Positions 1 to 12,208 of a stretch of 64,000 nt of DNA are shown here, piece by piece. Origin of the DNA: Diadophis punctatus similis (Eukaryota; Chordata; Lepidosauria; Squamata; Dipsadidae); contig JALIGW010000002.1 in NCBI GenBank assembly GCA_023053685.1, positions 256,546,846 through 256,610,845 on the forward strand, in the 5' to 3' direction. Both the position numbers and the translations under genes were made by a program. Numbering within the stretch: the first letter of the stretch is position 1; each line of letters starts with the position of its first letter. The notes beneath the pieces were generated by a model. The model did not search any database. It saw only the letters and a program-made list of their open reading frames with translations, and was not told where the DNA came from.

Positions 1-750
1 GCCTCAGCAGGCCAGAACTGGGTCCCCACCTGCAGCTGAAGGAGGCGGCAGAGTCCGAACCTGCCCCACAATTGTGTGTTTGGACACACCCAGTCACACA
101 AAATTGGCCCCAGATCCAGAGAGACTCTGGTGGGACGCCCATCGCTCTCCTGATCAAAGCAAAACTTCTGGGATCTTTTCATGTTTCCCCCTCCCCCGCA
201 AGATTTTGATTTTCTCTGAATTCTCCCTGACACACACATGCACACACACACAAACACACACAGCAGCAGATCTTCTTTCTCCAACCCCCAACAGCTGCAG
301 AGGCGCTTGGGTTCCACTTCCCCAGCCTGAAGCGTTGGGCTCCTCCGAAGCGGAACTGAGGAACTGGCCAGGATCCAGCAGGCAACAAGCCTCCATTCTT
401 CATCAGGGCAGCTCAGGGGACTCTCCTCCTCTGCCTCATTCCTGAGTCTCCAAATGGGGCAGCCCCTTTGTCCTGTGACCCACCGGAAGTAGTCCTTGAC
501 TTATAACAGTTCATTTAGTGACCATTTGAAGTTACAATGGCACTGAAAAAAGTGACTCATTGCCTAATATTTCTTCTTTTTAAAATATTTTTTATTGTTT
601 TGAATGTTTTTTTTAATACTTTCATGTATATATCTGTTTTTAGCTTTGCTGTATGTGACCCAGAGTCCCTTGTTGTGAGTTGGGTGGCTATATAAATTTG
701 AGATAGATAGATAGATAAAAGATAGATAAATAGATATAGAGGATATAGAT
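1..750. repeat. Segmental duplication block, unit 1 edge
   Basis: Non-coding. The same block, with the TTGTGTGTTTGGACACACCC motif, a CA microsatellite, CCAACAGCTGCAGAGGCGC and a GTCCTTGACTTATAACAG fragment, recurs at 17140-17800 and 29290-30400. A GATA microsatellite closes it at 700-750. Confidence 0.85.
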
Positions 751-1474
751 CAGTGGTCACCAACTGGTGCTCCGTGGATCACTGGTGGTCCGTGAGAAAA
801 CTTTGGTGGTCCGCAGAAAAATTATTTGCATTTTTTATATTGCACTAAATCAGGGGTCCTCAAACTATGGCCCCTGGGCTGGATACATGCAATGAACATT
901 TGTGTTGCTGCACAGAGTCTCCCCCTGCACAGTCTCCTCCCCCTTTTTGTGCAGGTCGGGGGGGGGAGAAATTCCAACTTGGGGTCTGCTTCAGCCTCCT
1001 GGTGTGGGGCTTTGGACGAAGGCTGGAGGGAAGTGCCGCTGGTGGCAAAGAGCCGGAGGGCCTTGTTCCAGTGGGACAACATCATGGCCTGGAACTGGCT
1101 GACCATCTCAGCCTGCTGAGCCTCCAGGCGCCTGTACCTGGCCTTGCACTCCTGCAGGTCTTCCCTCTGCTTGGAAAGCCTATGCTCGTAGTCCTCAGTG
1201 AGGTGCTTCTGCTGAGCCTCCTTCTTGGTCACATCCAATTTGAACTGAGCCAGCTGTTTTGCCAACTCTTTCTCATGGTGGCTGGAAAGGGCGAGTAGAG
1301 GCCAGCAAGGCACCCCTCTATACGAGTGATACAAAGTTGGCCACACCCACCCAGTCATATGACCACCTAGCCATGCCCACCCAGCTGGTAATTAGGCAGA
1401 TCATATTAGTGGTCCACGGGATTTAAAATTATGAATTTAGTGATCCCTCAGGTCCGAAAGGTTGAGGACCCCTG
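751..1474. mobile_element. hAT-type element carrying a coiled-coil coding segment
   Basis: Ends CAGTGGTCACCAAC and GGTTGAGGACCCCTG (inverted), flanked by the 8-bp duplication ATATAGAT (743-750, 1475-1482). Unit 3 lacks it at the matching point near 30.4 kb. A second CAGGGGTCCTCAAAC end inside (851) suggests two related elements nested or fused. The minus strand of 1040-1290 encodes an E/K/Q-rich coiled coil (see findings). Confidence 0.75.
1040..1290 (-). pseudogene. Coiled-coil coding segment inside a hAT element
   Basis: Reads EKELAKQLAQFKLDVTKKEA, then HRLSKQREDLQECKARYRR and a MVSQFQAMMLSHWNKALRLF stretch without a stop. Highly helical and charged, unlike transposase. I do not recognise the source gene. 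Confidence 0.5.
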
Positions 1475-1482
1475 ATATAGAT

Positions 1483-3055
1483 AGATGCTACATAACCCTA
1501 AACTTTATATTTTGAATATAAGCAGAAACAGTAGAAGCCTATTTGTTCACATCAGTGTGTTCTCCGTTCATTGCAGCCTCTTTAAATATGTTCCAATTTC
1601 TGCCCTTGAAGCAATCTCCTCGTAGAGCTTCCACAGCTTCTGCTGGCCACAGTCTCACTAGTTTTCTAGTTGGTTTATTTGGTTGATTCCTGTGAGGTTT
1701 GAACTTCCAATGAGCTTCTAAAACTTTGTCTCCCTCTCACTTCGGTTTCACTTTCAAGCCCTTCGGATGAGGCGAGCCAGTCGGTGTCCAAAGCCGACCT
1801 TCTGGGTCCTTGTGAGGGGCAGCTCATCCCCTGCCAGAAGCCCCCCATGTGGGTGTTGCGGACCATGGTCCAAGAATCCCAATTTCCCTCGAGAGAAAAA
1901 TCCCCTAAGCCAGGCTTGACTTCCAAGGTGGTGCTTTTCCTCCTTGGATGGTTCCCTTTATTGGGAGAGCAGAAGAGAAAACCACCTGTGCCCCCATCTC
2001 TTTGGCTCCCGTGCCCACCTGCTCTGAGTCTCTTGGCAGCTAACCACCCTAGTTTCATTATCTACAAATTGCTGGTTCGGTTCCCCTGAGCAATGAAGCA
2101 TCTATCACCAACAATGCCTTTTCTTTGTTAAGGAAATCTGATTATTTCTTCCTGTCATTGATACATTTGGTGTTGTCCCTTCCCCAGGTGCCCCCACGCT
2201 ATCTTGGAAGGGGAGGTATTGACGACAGGAGTCCAAATCTTCTCCGGGAGATTTGAGACAGTTCCTACAACCAGACACCGACCGAGTCTTCCTGTGGTGA
2301 CCCAAAGACCCCAGATGAGGAAGGGGAGGGGAAAATTCTGCCCTTAGAGATCGAGGCTGCTGGAGTCATGCGGACCCAGTCTGGATGACCTCTGGAGGGG
2401 GCGAGACTCAATTGGAGGGCTGTCTAAGGGCATCTAGGGATGCTGGGAATAAGGGTGGGGTCTTCCACTCAAGGCTGCCCCATTGAACCCCCCCTCTTTC
2501 CCACAGAGCTGGTCTTCCCCTCCGTGGCAAATGTCTTCTACACCAGGAATGGCTTAAGGTAGATTTCTCAGAGGTCATCTAGTTCAACCCCCTGCTCGAG
2601 TAGGGGAGACCCTACAGCATTTATACTATCAAGCAGGAGACCCAACATCATTAAAATCTGAGCCCCAAAAGAGGGAGGGAGGCATTGGATGCCAAAATGG
2701 GGCAGGACCCTCCGGTTGTGAATGAGAGAAATGGCTGAAATGGCTGGCTGAGCATAGGAGGAGTCTCAGGTGCCCCCCCCAATGGCTCCCCACAAGTGCC
2801 TGGGGAGGACCCTGCCTGCTGGCATTTTGCTCCTCAAAAGGGGGCTTGAGGGGAAGCAGAGCAAGGGGGCCTCTGAGCAGAAGGGGGGTCCCACCCCTTC
2901 CCCTCCCTGGATCTGCCCACCCAACTCCCGAACGAATTCTGGCTTCGGACCCGAAGTAACCAGGATGGTTGATCCATAGGCAGTGGAGGAAGGACCTTCC
3001 TGTGGGGGCAACAAAGAGGAAGAGGAGGAGGAAGAGGAAGGAAGGAAGGATTCCA
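1483..3055. other. Non-coding part of unit 1
   Basis: 1545-1680 and 1890-2045 match the unit 3 stretches 31150-31230 and 32195-32335. A CR1 tail lies at 2556-2645. The short ORFs here have no recognisable domain. Confidence 0.6.
2556..2645 (-). repeat. CR1 tail fragment
   Basis: CAGAGGTCATCTAGTTCAACCCCC is the reversed CR1 3' motif. Confidence 0.6.
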
Positions 3056-3732
3056 GGGTTTTCTTACATCTGAAGTTTATTATTTTATAGCAAAGTGAAG
3101 GGAAGGGAAGTGATTTGGAGGAAGAATAATGTAGATGAAGCTGCTGTGGGTTCAAAGCCAGGAGAGATGAGGGGGCTAGAGTGACAGGTCCGTCCAGCAT
3201 CCCTGGGGCAGTCTAGATGGTCTCCAGCCCTCCCTCCCAAGAAAGAGAGGCCCTGAAAGGAAGCTGGGGGGGATGTCTCACAGGAGAAGGTCCAGGCTGC
3301 CATCCTCTTCCTCTCCCCAACCTGCCACCTTCAGCCTCCATTTCTCAGAGGTTGCAAACAGGACAAAGAGTCATCAGCTACTAAAGAAAAAAAAATATCC
3401 TTTTGCATCGGAGAGCAGGATTAATTCATGAGTGCTGTAGAAAAAGAGATGGGGAAGAAAATCAGAATATAAAGAGAAACTTTTACTGTAAATAATATAT
3501 TTTTCTTCCCTTTCAGCCCCCACCCCCAAGACAGGCCCACACTGCAGGGAGGTGGTTGATAGGCAGGGACAGATAGAGGGAGAATCGGCCCATTTCAGGG
3601 AGGAATAGGCTGAGAAGGACCAGGGATTCCTCCCCATTTTATCTTCAGGGGATTCTGGAATTCTCCCTAATTGTCTTAATTAGGGGGTTAATCAAGAGGG
3701 GAGGGACCCCTCCCCCGCTGCGGACGATTCAT

Positions 3733-4260
3733 ATGAACAAAGAAGATGGGGCTACGATGGAGGTGGAAGGAAAGGGGGGAGCCTGGGGTCACATGGCAAG
3801 AAATTGTATGAATTCTCACAAGAACGGGGGTCAGGAAGAACAGCCTGTCAAGGTTCCAACTAATGAACCCAAACGAGTCTGCATGGGGTGCCAAGAAGGA
3901 TCATCTGGGACCGGTGGGGGAGTTGGGGTCCAGGTCACGGCGAAGTTTTGGAGGGAGTTCTTTAAGTTGATAGGGTCATCTCAAGGGCTTAGCTCCACCT
4001 TCCATCTGAGTACAGATGGAGCTGTAGAACGAGCTAATGCAATGATAGAACAATACATGAGAAGATGCTATGTTAATTCTCAGCAGTTTAGCTGGGCAGA
4101 TCTCCTGCCATTTGCTGAAGTGGCCTCCAATACCGCAGTGCATAGTAGTGTGGGACTCACCCCTTTTAAAATAGCCACAGGGGTGGAATTTGTCCCCATG
4201 CCTGAATACCCTTGGGAACCCCCCTCCACAGTGAGCCTAACAGAATGGGTGGGTTGCTTT
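3733..4260 (+). pseudogene. Ty3/gypsy integrase fragment, unit 1
   Basis: Lies in intron 5 of the MHC copy, opposite strand. After a G/K-rich lead it encodes the gypsy integrase C-terminal half of the catalytic core: [33 protein letters not shown] (with the catalytic E), WADLLPFAEVASN, HSSVGLTPFKIATG. The frame stays open across 218 codons. No LTR or RT is near. Confidence 0.78.
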
Positions 4261-4853
4261 CAAAATGCGTGGGGGAATGTAAACCTGGGGTGCTCCCTCC
4301 CCGAGGGAGGAATGGGAAGGAATGGCCCCCTCCTTCCCTTCCCCTTTGCAATTTCCCAAAACTTGGAAAAATTGTGGGCAAGATTTTAGCCTTTCTGTGT
4401 GCTTTTGTTTTTGATTGCAATACTTTTTCAGATTTCTGCAAGGAATAGCTGCCCAAAATCCAAAAATTTGCTGTCTCCACAGCAAGGAGATATTGTTCAG
4501 GCATGTTTTCTTTAAAAAAAGGAACAATGAAGGAATTTTAAAAAAACACCTATAACTTGCAGGAAGGGCTGAGATGAGGGAAGAAGAGGAGAAACTCACC
4601 TGCAGGTGGTTGGATGGGAATTGCTGGAAGGAGAAAAAGACCCAATCAGAACCCTTCATGGGCTGGAGGACTCAGCGCATCCCCATCGATAGCCCATAAT
4701 AGGTTGTCTGAGCTTCACTTATAGCCCCTCAAACAAGAGAAGCTGCCAAAATATTTCTCAAGGGGACCCTCTTGGCCATCTGCTAAGCTTGATGAGAGGC
4801 CTCCCCTAGCTGGTCCCCTCCCCACAACCTCTCCTTCAGCCCCACAGACTCAC

Positions 4854-4967
4854 CTTTCTTGCTCTTCAGGTAGGAGAAGAGCCCCACAGCGAAGAAGGCC
4901 ACTCCTATCAGGGCCCCCATTATCCCCGTCCAGAGTTTGCTCCTGGCAGAGCTGGAGGAACGGGGCT
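4854..4967 (-). pseudogene. Transmembrane exon of copy 1 (open)
   Basis: 114 nt encoding the connecting peptide EPRSSSSARSKLW and a helix of the type GIMGALIGVAFFAVGLFSY, with intact splice sites. The 24-nt tail exon follows at 4600-4623, with the same sequence as in copy 2. Confidence 0.82.
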
Positions 4968-5105
4968 CTGGGGAAAGAGAAGGACCCTCACCTGAGCAGG
5001 AGGATTGGGCCCACCTTCTGGTTTCCCCCACAGGGAGGGTCTCTCCACCTTCTCAGGGCAGGATGGGGTCCCTAGACAAGGAGGGGAGGGAGGGGAGGGG
5101 CTTAC

Positions 5106-5387
5106 CCCACTGGACGGTGATGGGGGCCTCCAGGCTGGCGTGCTCCACCTTGCAAGTGTAGACGTCCCCCCGCTGGATCTGGGTCTCCAGCATCACCTGG
5201 AGCTGGTGGGTCCAGTCTCCGTTCTGGAGCTCCTCCCCGAAGGACACGCCCTCCTTCTCCCGCCGCCCATTCTTCAGCCACTGGACCTCGATCTCCACGG
5301 GGTAAAAGCCAGTCGCGATGCAGAGGAGGATGGTGTTGGGGGAAGCGGGGTCCATCTTGGTGGGGGAGATGGTGACGGTGGGCTTGG
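5106..5387 (-). pseudogene. beta2 exon of copy 1 (open)
   Basis: 282 nt with intact acceptor and donor. It encodes AKPTVTISPTK, LLCIATGFYPVEIEVQW, then NGDWTHQLQVMLE and YTCKVEHASLEAPI. The exon itself is undamaged. It is called pseudogene only because the parent gene is broken upstream. Confidence 0.85.
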
Positions 5388-6165
5388 CTGGAGGGAAGGA
5401 GGAGAAGGAGGCACATGAGAGACACAACAGGGCCCAGAACAGAAGACCAAGTTGGTTAGTTCAGGCCAAGATCCCTTTTTAGTCCTGAAATATATTCTGT
5501 GTTTTGAGTCATCTTCCAAAGTAAATTGCAGCAAGAAATTAAAAGGGATCCTGAAAGAGGGAAAAAAGTTAAATCCTTCCTGATTGGGATTAGTTGCAGT
5601 CTCCAAAAAGGAAGAATTCCCCAAATAGGCAAGTCCAACAGGGATAAATGCTGGAAACATCTAGAGGTGGAAGGAACCTTCTGCCAGATGTGGTGGACAT
5701 GGAAAGAAATAACGCAGAAGACGGGAAGGACAGACGCAGCACGAGTCTGATGATTCTTGGGATCTCGTTGAAAATGAAACCACACTTTTAATTAGGTTTA
5801 TTACCACAACATTTATTTCTTTGTTTAGTAATTTAGTTATTTATTAAACTTATTTGCCAACTAACCCAAAGTCTTACAAAGACTCTCCTAGCCGTGAGTT
5901 CCACCTGCTCTTCAGGAGTCCAGGAGAATCTCCAGAATTGCCAACTGGGTCTCTGGGACAATGCAACCCCACCCAGAACAAAGTTGGTTAAAGTCCCCCC
6001 ATGTTGGAGCTCCATGGACCCAAAGCCCTTTGGTCTTGCCAGGGTTCAGCCGGAGCCTCTAATCCCCCATTCAGCCCCCTCCCCCCACAGCCTCCAGGCC
6101 CCTCGAGGGGGCAGCCTCAGCATCACCTGGGGCCCCAGAGGGGGGGATGTAAACTTATAACATCA

Positions 6166-8560
6166 GCATAAGGAGGAGACCTCCAGCCCTGGTGACTGTA
6201 TAGTCTCACCCAGCGGCTTCATGCAGATGTTGAAAGGGAGAGGAGAAGAGGAGGGAGCCAAATGCCCTGAAGGTGATCAACCAAGGTTGCAGAAAGAAAG
6301 CAGGAAAAAGGAAGAGAGTGGGGGAGGGGAAGGGGAGGGAGGGAAGAGAAGAGAAGAGAAGAGAAGAGAAAAGAGCTGATCTTTGTCCCAATTTCTCCTT
6401 CCACTTTCCCTTTTCTGCCTTTATGATCTACAAGATACAAAAAAAAATCAGCAGAAGAAGATTTCAGGGGGAAAAGTGCAAAGTGTGATGTGGCTGCAAC
6501 ACCCCCCACCCCAATTTTAGGAAGCCTCAACAGAAAGAGACATTTTTAAGGAAAGGGCAAAGGAGCCCAATGGGGGGCAGCCGTTTTGTTCCCCATAACT
6601 GCCAGAATCCCCTGAAGAGTTTCTTCCCCCACTGAAGATGACAGACCGGGAATCCCCCTTTCGGAACCTCGGAAGAGGTTTTGGGGGATCTCATGGTCTC
6701 TCTCGAGGATCCTTCCTTTGGGGGGGGGCTTTGGGGGGATTCAGAGGGAGACCCCCCCCCACCAGGCCAGGCTCTGCCTGCAATTGGCCGGCCTCCTTCC
6801 TAGCCGCAGGAACCGGCCATTCCCGGGGGAGGAGGTGGGGAGGGGTCCGTCCGACTCCCTGGTGGCAGATTCTGCCCGGGATGAGGGGGGAAGGGAGGGG
6901 GGAAGGGATCCAGAGGGGATCTTGGGGAAAGGGAAGGTGGGGGTAGTTGGTGGGTGAGGAGATCAGGCCAGTCCCAGGATCTCAGCAGAGCCTTGCAGAG
7001 GATCCCTCTTGATCTCCTCCTTCAGCAAATGCTCCAACTCTTGGATGGTGTTCTGCCCCAACTACGGCCCACAAAGAACGCAGCACACACAAATTCTGTC
7101 CAAAACTTCGTTTACTACATTAAAGACTACTAATGAGCTTTCTTAGTCGTCGTCAAACAGAAATACAAATTAAAGCAGTCTTTGTTGAACACTGGCTGTT
7201 AATTCAACTTCACAACTGCAGTGTGAAGATTCTGGGGTTCCAATTGGGCCAGATGGCAATTGCTGGAGATTTTAACTGGATGGGAAAAAGATATTTTTCT
7301 TCTTCTTTTTAAATACCAACCGAGGGACAGAACTTTCTCCCTCTGCCCATCCAGGAATTCAATTTAATAGACAAATAAGAGACCTCTTGATTTAAAACAG
7401 CAGGACTACAAAGTACATTTTATCTTCCCCCCATCATGTTATCCAAGATTTCTTTTTGATATCAAGCTTGATGCCTAAAGTAGTAAAATATGACACAGAT
7501 ATACTTTTCATTTTTGATCACGCATCCTGATGCTCACTTTGGATTTTGGATAAAAATATTAGCGAAAGATGGGAAGTTGATGCTCCTTTGTTGGGGTCCA
7601 TTGAACAAGAAAAAAGACTCACATGTGATTTTTCCCAGAGAAATCGAGGCTGAATTAATTCTGGGGAGAGTTCAGGAAAGGTGGAGAGTCTCTCTTGGTG
7701 GTCAGAGAAAAGCTTTGGCCTCTCGGGGGAAGGAAACGCCCGGATCTCTCCGGAGAGAAAAGTCAGCTCAGAAGTCAAAGAAAAACAGAGAGAAAATCCC
7801 CCCAAAAGAGACCCAAGAAACATCCTGGGATTTCAGGTCTCCTAAACTGGAGCCGGACCAACAATTTGCTCCAAATACACGGAATATTCATTAAAAGAAC
7901 AGGAACCCCTGGAAAATTATTGGCCTCTTCTTTGAAGTATTTTCAGTGAAGTAAAAATAATACTTTTCATGAAGAAGAAATTATATGAATCACAATGAAA
8001 TTCAGGATCACTATTTTGGATTTAGAATAAAAAATGCATTCTATTTATGTGGATAAAGCTTGTGAGCAGCTAAAGGATTTTAACAAACCATCCAGAGATT
8101 TTGGTTCTGTCCCTGAACCAGAGGGAGGGAGGGAGGAGGGGAGGGAAGAAAAGAGGAGGGAGCATGGGCTTTGGGGTCTCTGGGCAGCTGATGAAGCTCC
8201 TTTCCCTGAAGGGAAAATCCCCCCAGAGACCCTCAAAAGGAGGGAGGAGGGAGGGAGGCCCTGAGAGCCCCACAAAAGAGACCCACACTCACAACACTAA
8301 CACAATTGGCACTTGGGGCACTTTCGGAGGTTATCAAAAATCACTAGATAAATTAATAAAAGTGGTGAAATTTCTATATTAAATATTGTTGGAATGAGAA
8401 GTATTTCAAATATTATGCCAGATGACAAGAATGTTGTGTTGGTTGTAGGAAAAAAAATATTTTTCAAACATTGTCCAGAAGCAAATTAAATAGCTGGATA
8501 TTATTATCTCTAGGAAAATATCCTCTTTGGTAGAAAAAACATTTCAAAATGCATCTTATG
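6166..8560. other. MHC intron 2 segment present only in unit 1
   Basis: Unit 2 jumps from the match of 6165 (20862) to that of 8561 (20920). About 2.4 kb is therefore either inserted in unit 1 or lost from unit 2. It contains a tiny L2 piece (6203-6235) and GA-rich runs; no gene is seen. Confidence 0.65.
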
Positions 8561-9570
8561 TGGCAGATGAAAATCCTCCCAGGTTTGCAGGGAAGAATTT
8601 AGGAGTGAAAATGAGTTTTGCCTCCAGACTGAATCTACGGAGGACAAAATCTCTGTCGATTCCCCAGAAATGTTCCATAATTTCCGGAAGGAGCAAATGC
8701 TCTAAGAGGCTTTTTTTCTCTTAGGATCTGGAAGTTTTCCTTTTGTGGAAGAAACATCTTATTGGATTCTGTGGTTATTTTTGGAGAATCTCTGGGCTCA
8801 CAATGGGAACATTAAACTTAACCAGTTCTTAAGTGATGATGATTTAAAGACTTTTCTGATTCTAATAAAAGGAATGTAATTTTCCTGTAAAGGCCGAATG
8901 GCAACAAGGGCAGCTAAAATCCTTGATTTGCCCAATGCTTGGCCTCTGAAACCCCATCAGTTGATAGAAATATATCAGATTTTTATTACAGAAAGAAATA
9001 AAACTAGAAAAACAAACGCAGGCAATATTGGAGGAATCTGGAACAGAGAATGAAAGAATCCAGGGCTTCAGGGTTGAACGGAGGCCCAGTTTGTTTCTTA
9101 TGACCCCAAATTCAGTTTAAAGGTTTGTGGGTGTTTTTGGACTCTCTCCCCCAAATCAGGAGCATCCCCAGGAAGGAAGACGGAAGCGATCAGGATTCCT
9201 ATTATTGGGGGTTTTTTTATGTCTCCGTTTAAGCCTTGAATCACGATTACAAATTCTAGCCTGCTTCCATTACGCATTTGTTTGTTTCTTGGATTTAAAA
9301 GCTCTTGGACTGGAAATGACTCAAATGAAGAAAGAAGAAAAAGAAGCAGAAGATCCATAAAGGGGACAACAGGCGAAAGAGACTCCAGTAATTCCTTTTT
9401 TTACAAAATTCTTTAAAAAAAATCATTTTTTTTATCCTAAAAGGCCCAAAACAGCATTTCTGGGCCCCAGAAAGAGAGGGAGGGGCTTCTGGCGGGGAAA
9501 GAGGGAGGGAGGGGGGGGGTTCCTGAACAGGATAAAAATGAATCAGGGATAGAAAGAAATATATGTATAT

Positions 9571-9973
9571 ACAGGGAGTCCTCGACTTACGACCACAATT
9601 GAGCCCAAAATTTCTGTTGCTAAGTGAGGCGCTTGTTCAATGAATTTTTGCCCCATTTTTACAACCTTCCTTGCCACAGTCGTTAAGTGAATCACTGCAG
9701 TTGTTAAATGAGTAACTTAATGGTTGTCAAGTGAATTTGGTTTCCCCATGGACCTTAATTATCGGAAGGTCACAACAGGGGATCACGTGACCCCCGGACC
9801 CTGCGACCGTCACAAGTACGAATCAGTTGCCAAAAATCTGGATTTCGATCACGTGACCCTGGGATGCTGGAACGGTCATAAGTGTGAAAAAGGGTCATAA
9901 GTCCTTTTTTTCACTGCTATTCTAACTTTGAACGGTCACTAAGTGAACTTTTGTTAAGTGGAGGATTGCCTGT
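9571..9973. mobile_element. Miniature inverted-repeat element
   Basis: Ends ACAGGGAGTCCTCGACTTA and TAAGTGGAGGATTGCCTGT, about 400 bp, T/A flanks, no coding. Internal fragments of the same family occur near 497-560, 17731-17800 and 30187-30256. Confidence 0.72.
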
Positions 9974-10039
9974 ATTGAGCAGGAGAGAGAGAGAGAGACA
10001 GAGACATGGCTGGATTCCCCTCCCCCCCCCCAAAAAAGC

Positions 10040-10262
10040 CTTATTTGGATGGATTTTCGGGGGTGGGGGGAGATCAAAGGGATCCCAGATTCCAGACAGG
10101 AGGAGAGTCTTGAGGCCTGGGAAGAAAAGGAGGATTGATGGGAATCTGAGAGTGCAGAATAAAGAAGGAGGGAAACCTTCATCCGGGAGAATCCCAAGGG
10201 ATGAAATGAAAGGGGGGTCCCAGGGAAGACCCCCCCCCTCCCAGACTCACCTCTCCGGCCAG
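10040..10262 (-). pseudogene. Vestigial beta1 exon end with its donor
   Basis: This stretch resembles 10515-10735: the GATCCCAGATTCC intron motif, a purine-rich run, then CTCACCTCTCCGGCCA, which on the minus strand is the last bases of beta1 and its splice donor. Beyond that the similarity stops. It looks like the remnant of an extra beta1 exon or a local duplication inside intron 2. Confidence 0.5.
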
Positions 10263-10715
10263 CCACAAGGCTTTGCTTGGGGGGCACAGAGGAGGATGCG
10301 GCTGTGGGGCTGCTCAGAGGCCTGAATCTCCCTTTTAAATAATGCTTTAATTAATTGATCTTTTCATTAATTTTCACCATTGGATTTTAATCATCCTTGC
10401 CTTTAAAATCTTAAATTGTATATAGAGGTTGTTTTTGCGGTTTGACCTTATTTTCTGTACTGCCGCCCAGGATCCCTCTGGGAGTTTCAGAAGTTGGTGA
10501 ATCAATCAATTTGATCTCTTGGAGGGATCCATGGGATCCCAGATTCCGGGCAGGAGGAGATTTGGGGCCCTGGGGGGGGGGAAGGAAGAGTTCAGGGAAT
10601 GATGGTCAGAGGAAGAATCTGAGAGCGGAGAAGAAAATAAAGAGGAAATCTTCACCCGGGAGAGTCTCCAGAAAGGAAAGGGATCCCCTCCCCCAAACCC
10701 TCCCCCCCCACTCAC

Positions 10716-10989
10716 CTCTCCGGCCAATCACAGGGCCGCCCTGGAGAGCCTCGTAGTTGTTCCGGCAGAAGCGATCCACTTGGGCCTTCGCGGCCTGCAG
10801 GGTGAACTTGTCGCTGTTCCACGTGTCCGCATCCGCCTTCCCAAACTCCGTGACGGCCACGAACTCCCCGCGGTCGCTGTCGAAGCGGGGCGAACTCCTG
10901 CCGGTCGTAGAAGTACCTCTCCAGGTATCTCACCCGCTGCATCCTGTTGAGGAAGCGGCACTCGGACTTATACTGGTGCAGGAAATGGG
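10716..10989 (-). pseudogene. Frameshifted beta1 exon of copy 1
   Basis: 274 nt versus 288 in copy 2: 15 nt shorter near the 3' end and one nt longer near 10887-10890. The first part reads HFLHQYKSECRFLNRM up to YDRQEFA, then the frame breaks. The remainder is found in another frame, from MAVTEFGKADADTWN to DRFCRNN. Splice sites are still present. Confidence 0.9.
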
Positions 10990-11184
10990 CTGTGAAGGGG
11001 AGGAGGAGGAGGAAGGCCGTCAGGAGGGACTCCAGGGCCCATCGTTCCCAGCCGCTAGGAAAAGAGGAGGGTCCCACGGAAGAAAGGAGGGCGGGGGGCG
11101 GAACCTTCCTTTGAGAGACTGGAGGAGGACGCCCCCTGGAGGAGGGAAAGGGAACTCTCTCAGCCCTAGAGGGGAAGGCAGACT

Positions 11185-11330
11185 TGCTGGGGGGTCTGGG
11201 AGGGGAGAGGAAAGAAAGAGGGGGAGGGGAGGAAAGAAGGGGGAGAAGGAGGGGGAGGGGAGGGAAGAAGGAGGGGGAGGGGAGGGAAGAAGGAGGGGGA
11301 GGAAAGAAGGAGGGGGGAGGGGAGGGACCC
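11185..11330. repeat. Polypurine tract in MHC intron 1, unit 1
   Basis: GGGGGAGGGGAGGAAAGAAGG-type units. A longer version is at 25340-25590 in unit 2. Confidence 0.8.
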
Positions 11331-11579
11331 CCTCCATCCTCCCAGAGGGGGAAAAGGCAGGCAGAAACCGAACTGGTCCAGTAGATCTACTCTCTGCAGG
11401 GAAAGCTGGATCCAAAGCGGCCGGAAGGATGGGGGAGGGGTTGAGGGAACTTTCTAGACTGGAGGGAAGCTAAGATCCACACCTCCCCCTCTCTCTTCCT
11501 TTGGCAGGCGGAGAATATGGGGAAGGGCCACAATGAGGACATCTAGACTGACACTCCTAACGGCTCCCAGCCCTTCAAC

Positions 11580-12208
11580 CAGTGGTGGGTTCCTACCGGT
11601 GCAGTCCACTCTATAGCACCGGTTGCGGCCCGCTGGTGACGTCATAGTACTGGTGCGGTCGGTTGCCGGTGCCTGGGCGCCGCCATTTAAAAAAAATTTT
11701 AAATTTTTTTTTTAATTTTCTTCTGCGCATGCCCAGAAGCCGAGCTTCTGGCACTGCACAGTAGCTGCCTTCCTACCCCACAGTGAGTCCAAGCAGGGGA
11801 GGATGGCTGAGGGAGCGTGTGAGATGCTGAAAGAACGGGCGGCAGGAGCTATCTCCATTCCCCTCCCTTCAGCAGTCCGAGAAGCCACGAATGTGCAGTG
11901 ATGATCTTAGGCATTTTTGCATGTTTGAGGCTTCTCGAGCTGCTGAGGGGAGGGGGAATGGGTGGCAGGAGCCTAGGATCATCGAATGGGGAGAAGCATT
12001 CAGGCTGGACGGAGCCTCATAGAAGAACCGCTGCCGCGGTCTTGCTGTTCTCGCTGCGGGGGGCTACGTTGCTTGTGGGCAATGCCCCCCCCACTTCTCC
12101 GGCCGCTGCCAAGCTCCCGAGGCCCACGCCCACCCGGTCACATGGCCACACCCACAAAATAAGCCATACCCACAGAGTGGTAGTAAAAAAATTAGGAACC
12201 CGCCCCTG
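11580..12208. mobile_element. hAT-type element in unit 1 only
   Basis: Ends CAGTGGTGGGTTCCTA and TAGGAACCCGCCCCTG (inverted), 8-bp duplication CCTTCAAC at 11572-11579 and 12209-12216. Unit 2 has an uninterrupted CCCTTCAACCCCCACC at about 25795. No transposase. Confidence 0.88.

Noticed and set aside
7041..7220. Possible LTR fragment (ends near TGTTCTGCCCCAACTACGG)
   Set aside because: Only one edge looks LTR-like; no partner, primer site or target duplication was found.
11020..11473. ORFs rich in PPLPS or EGGGR
   Set aside because: Arise from the polypurine tract in MHC intron 1.
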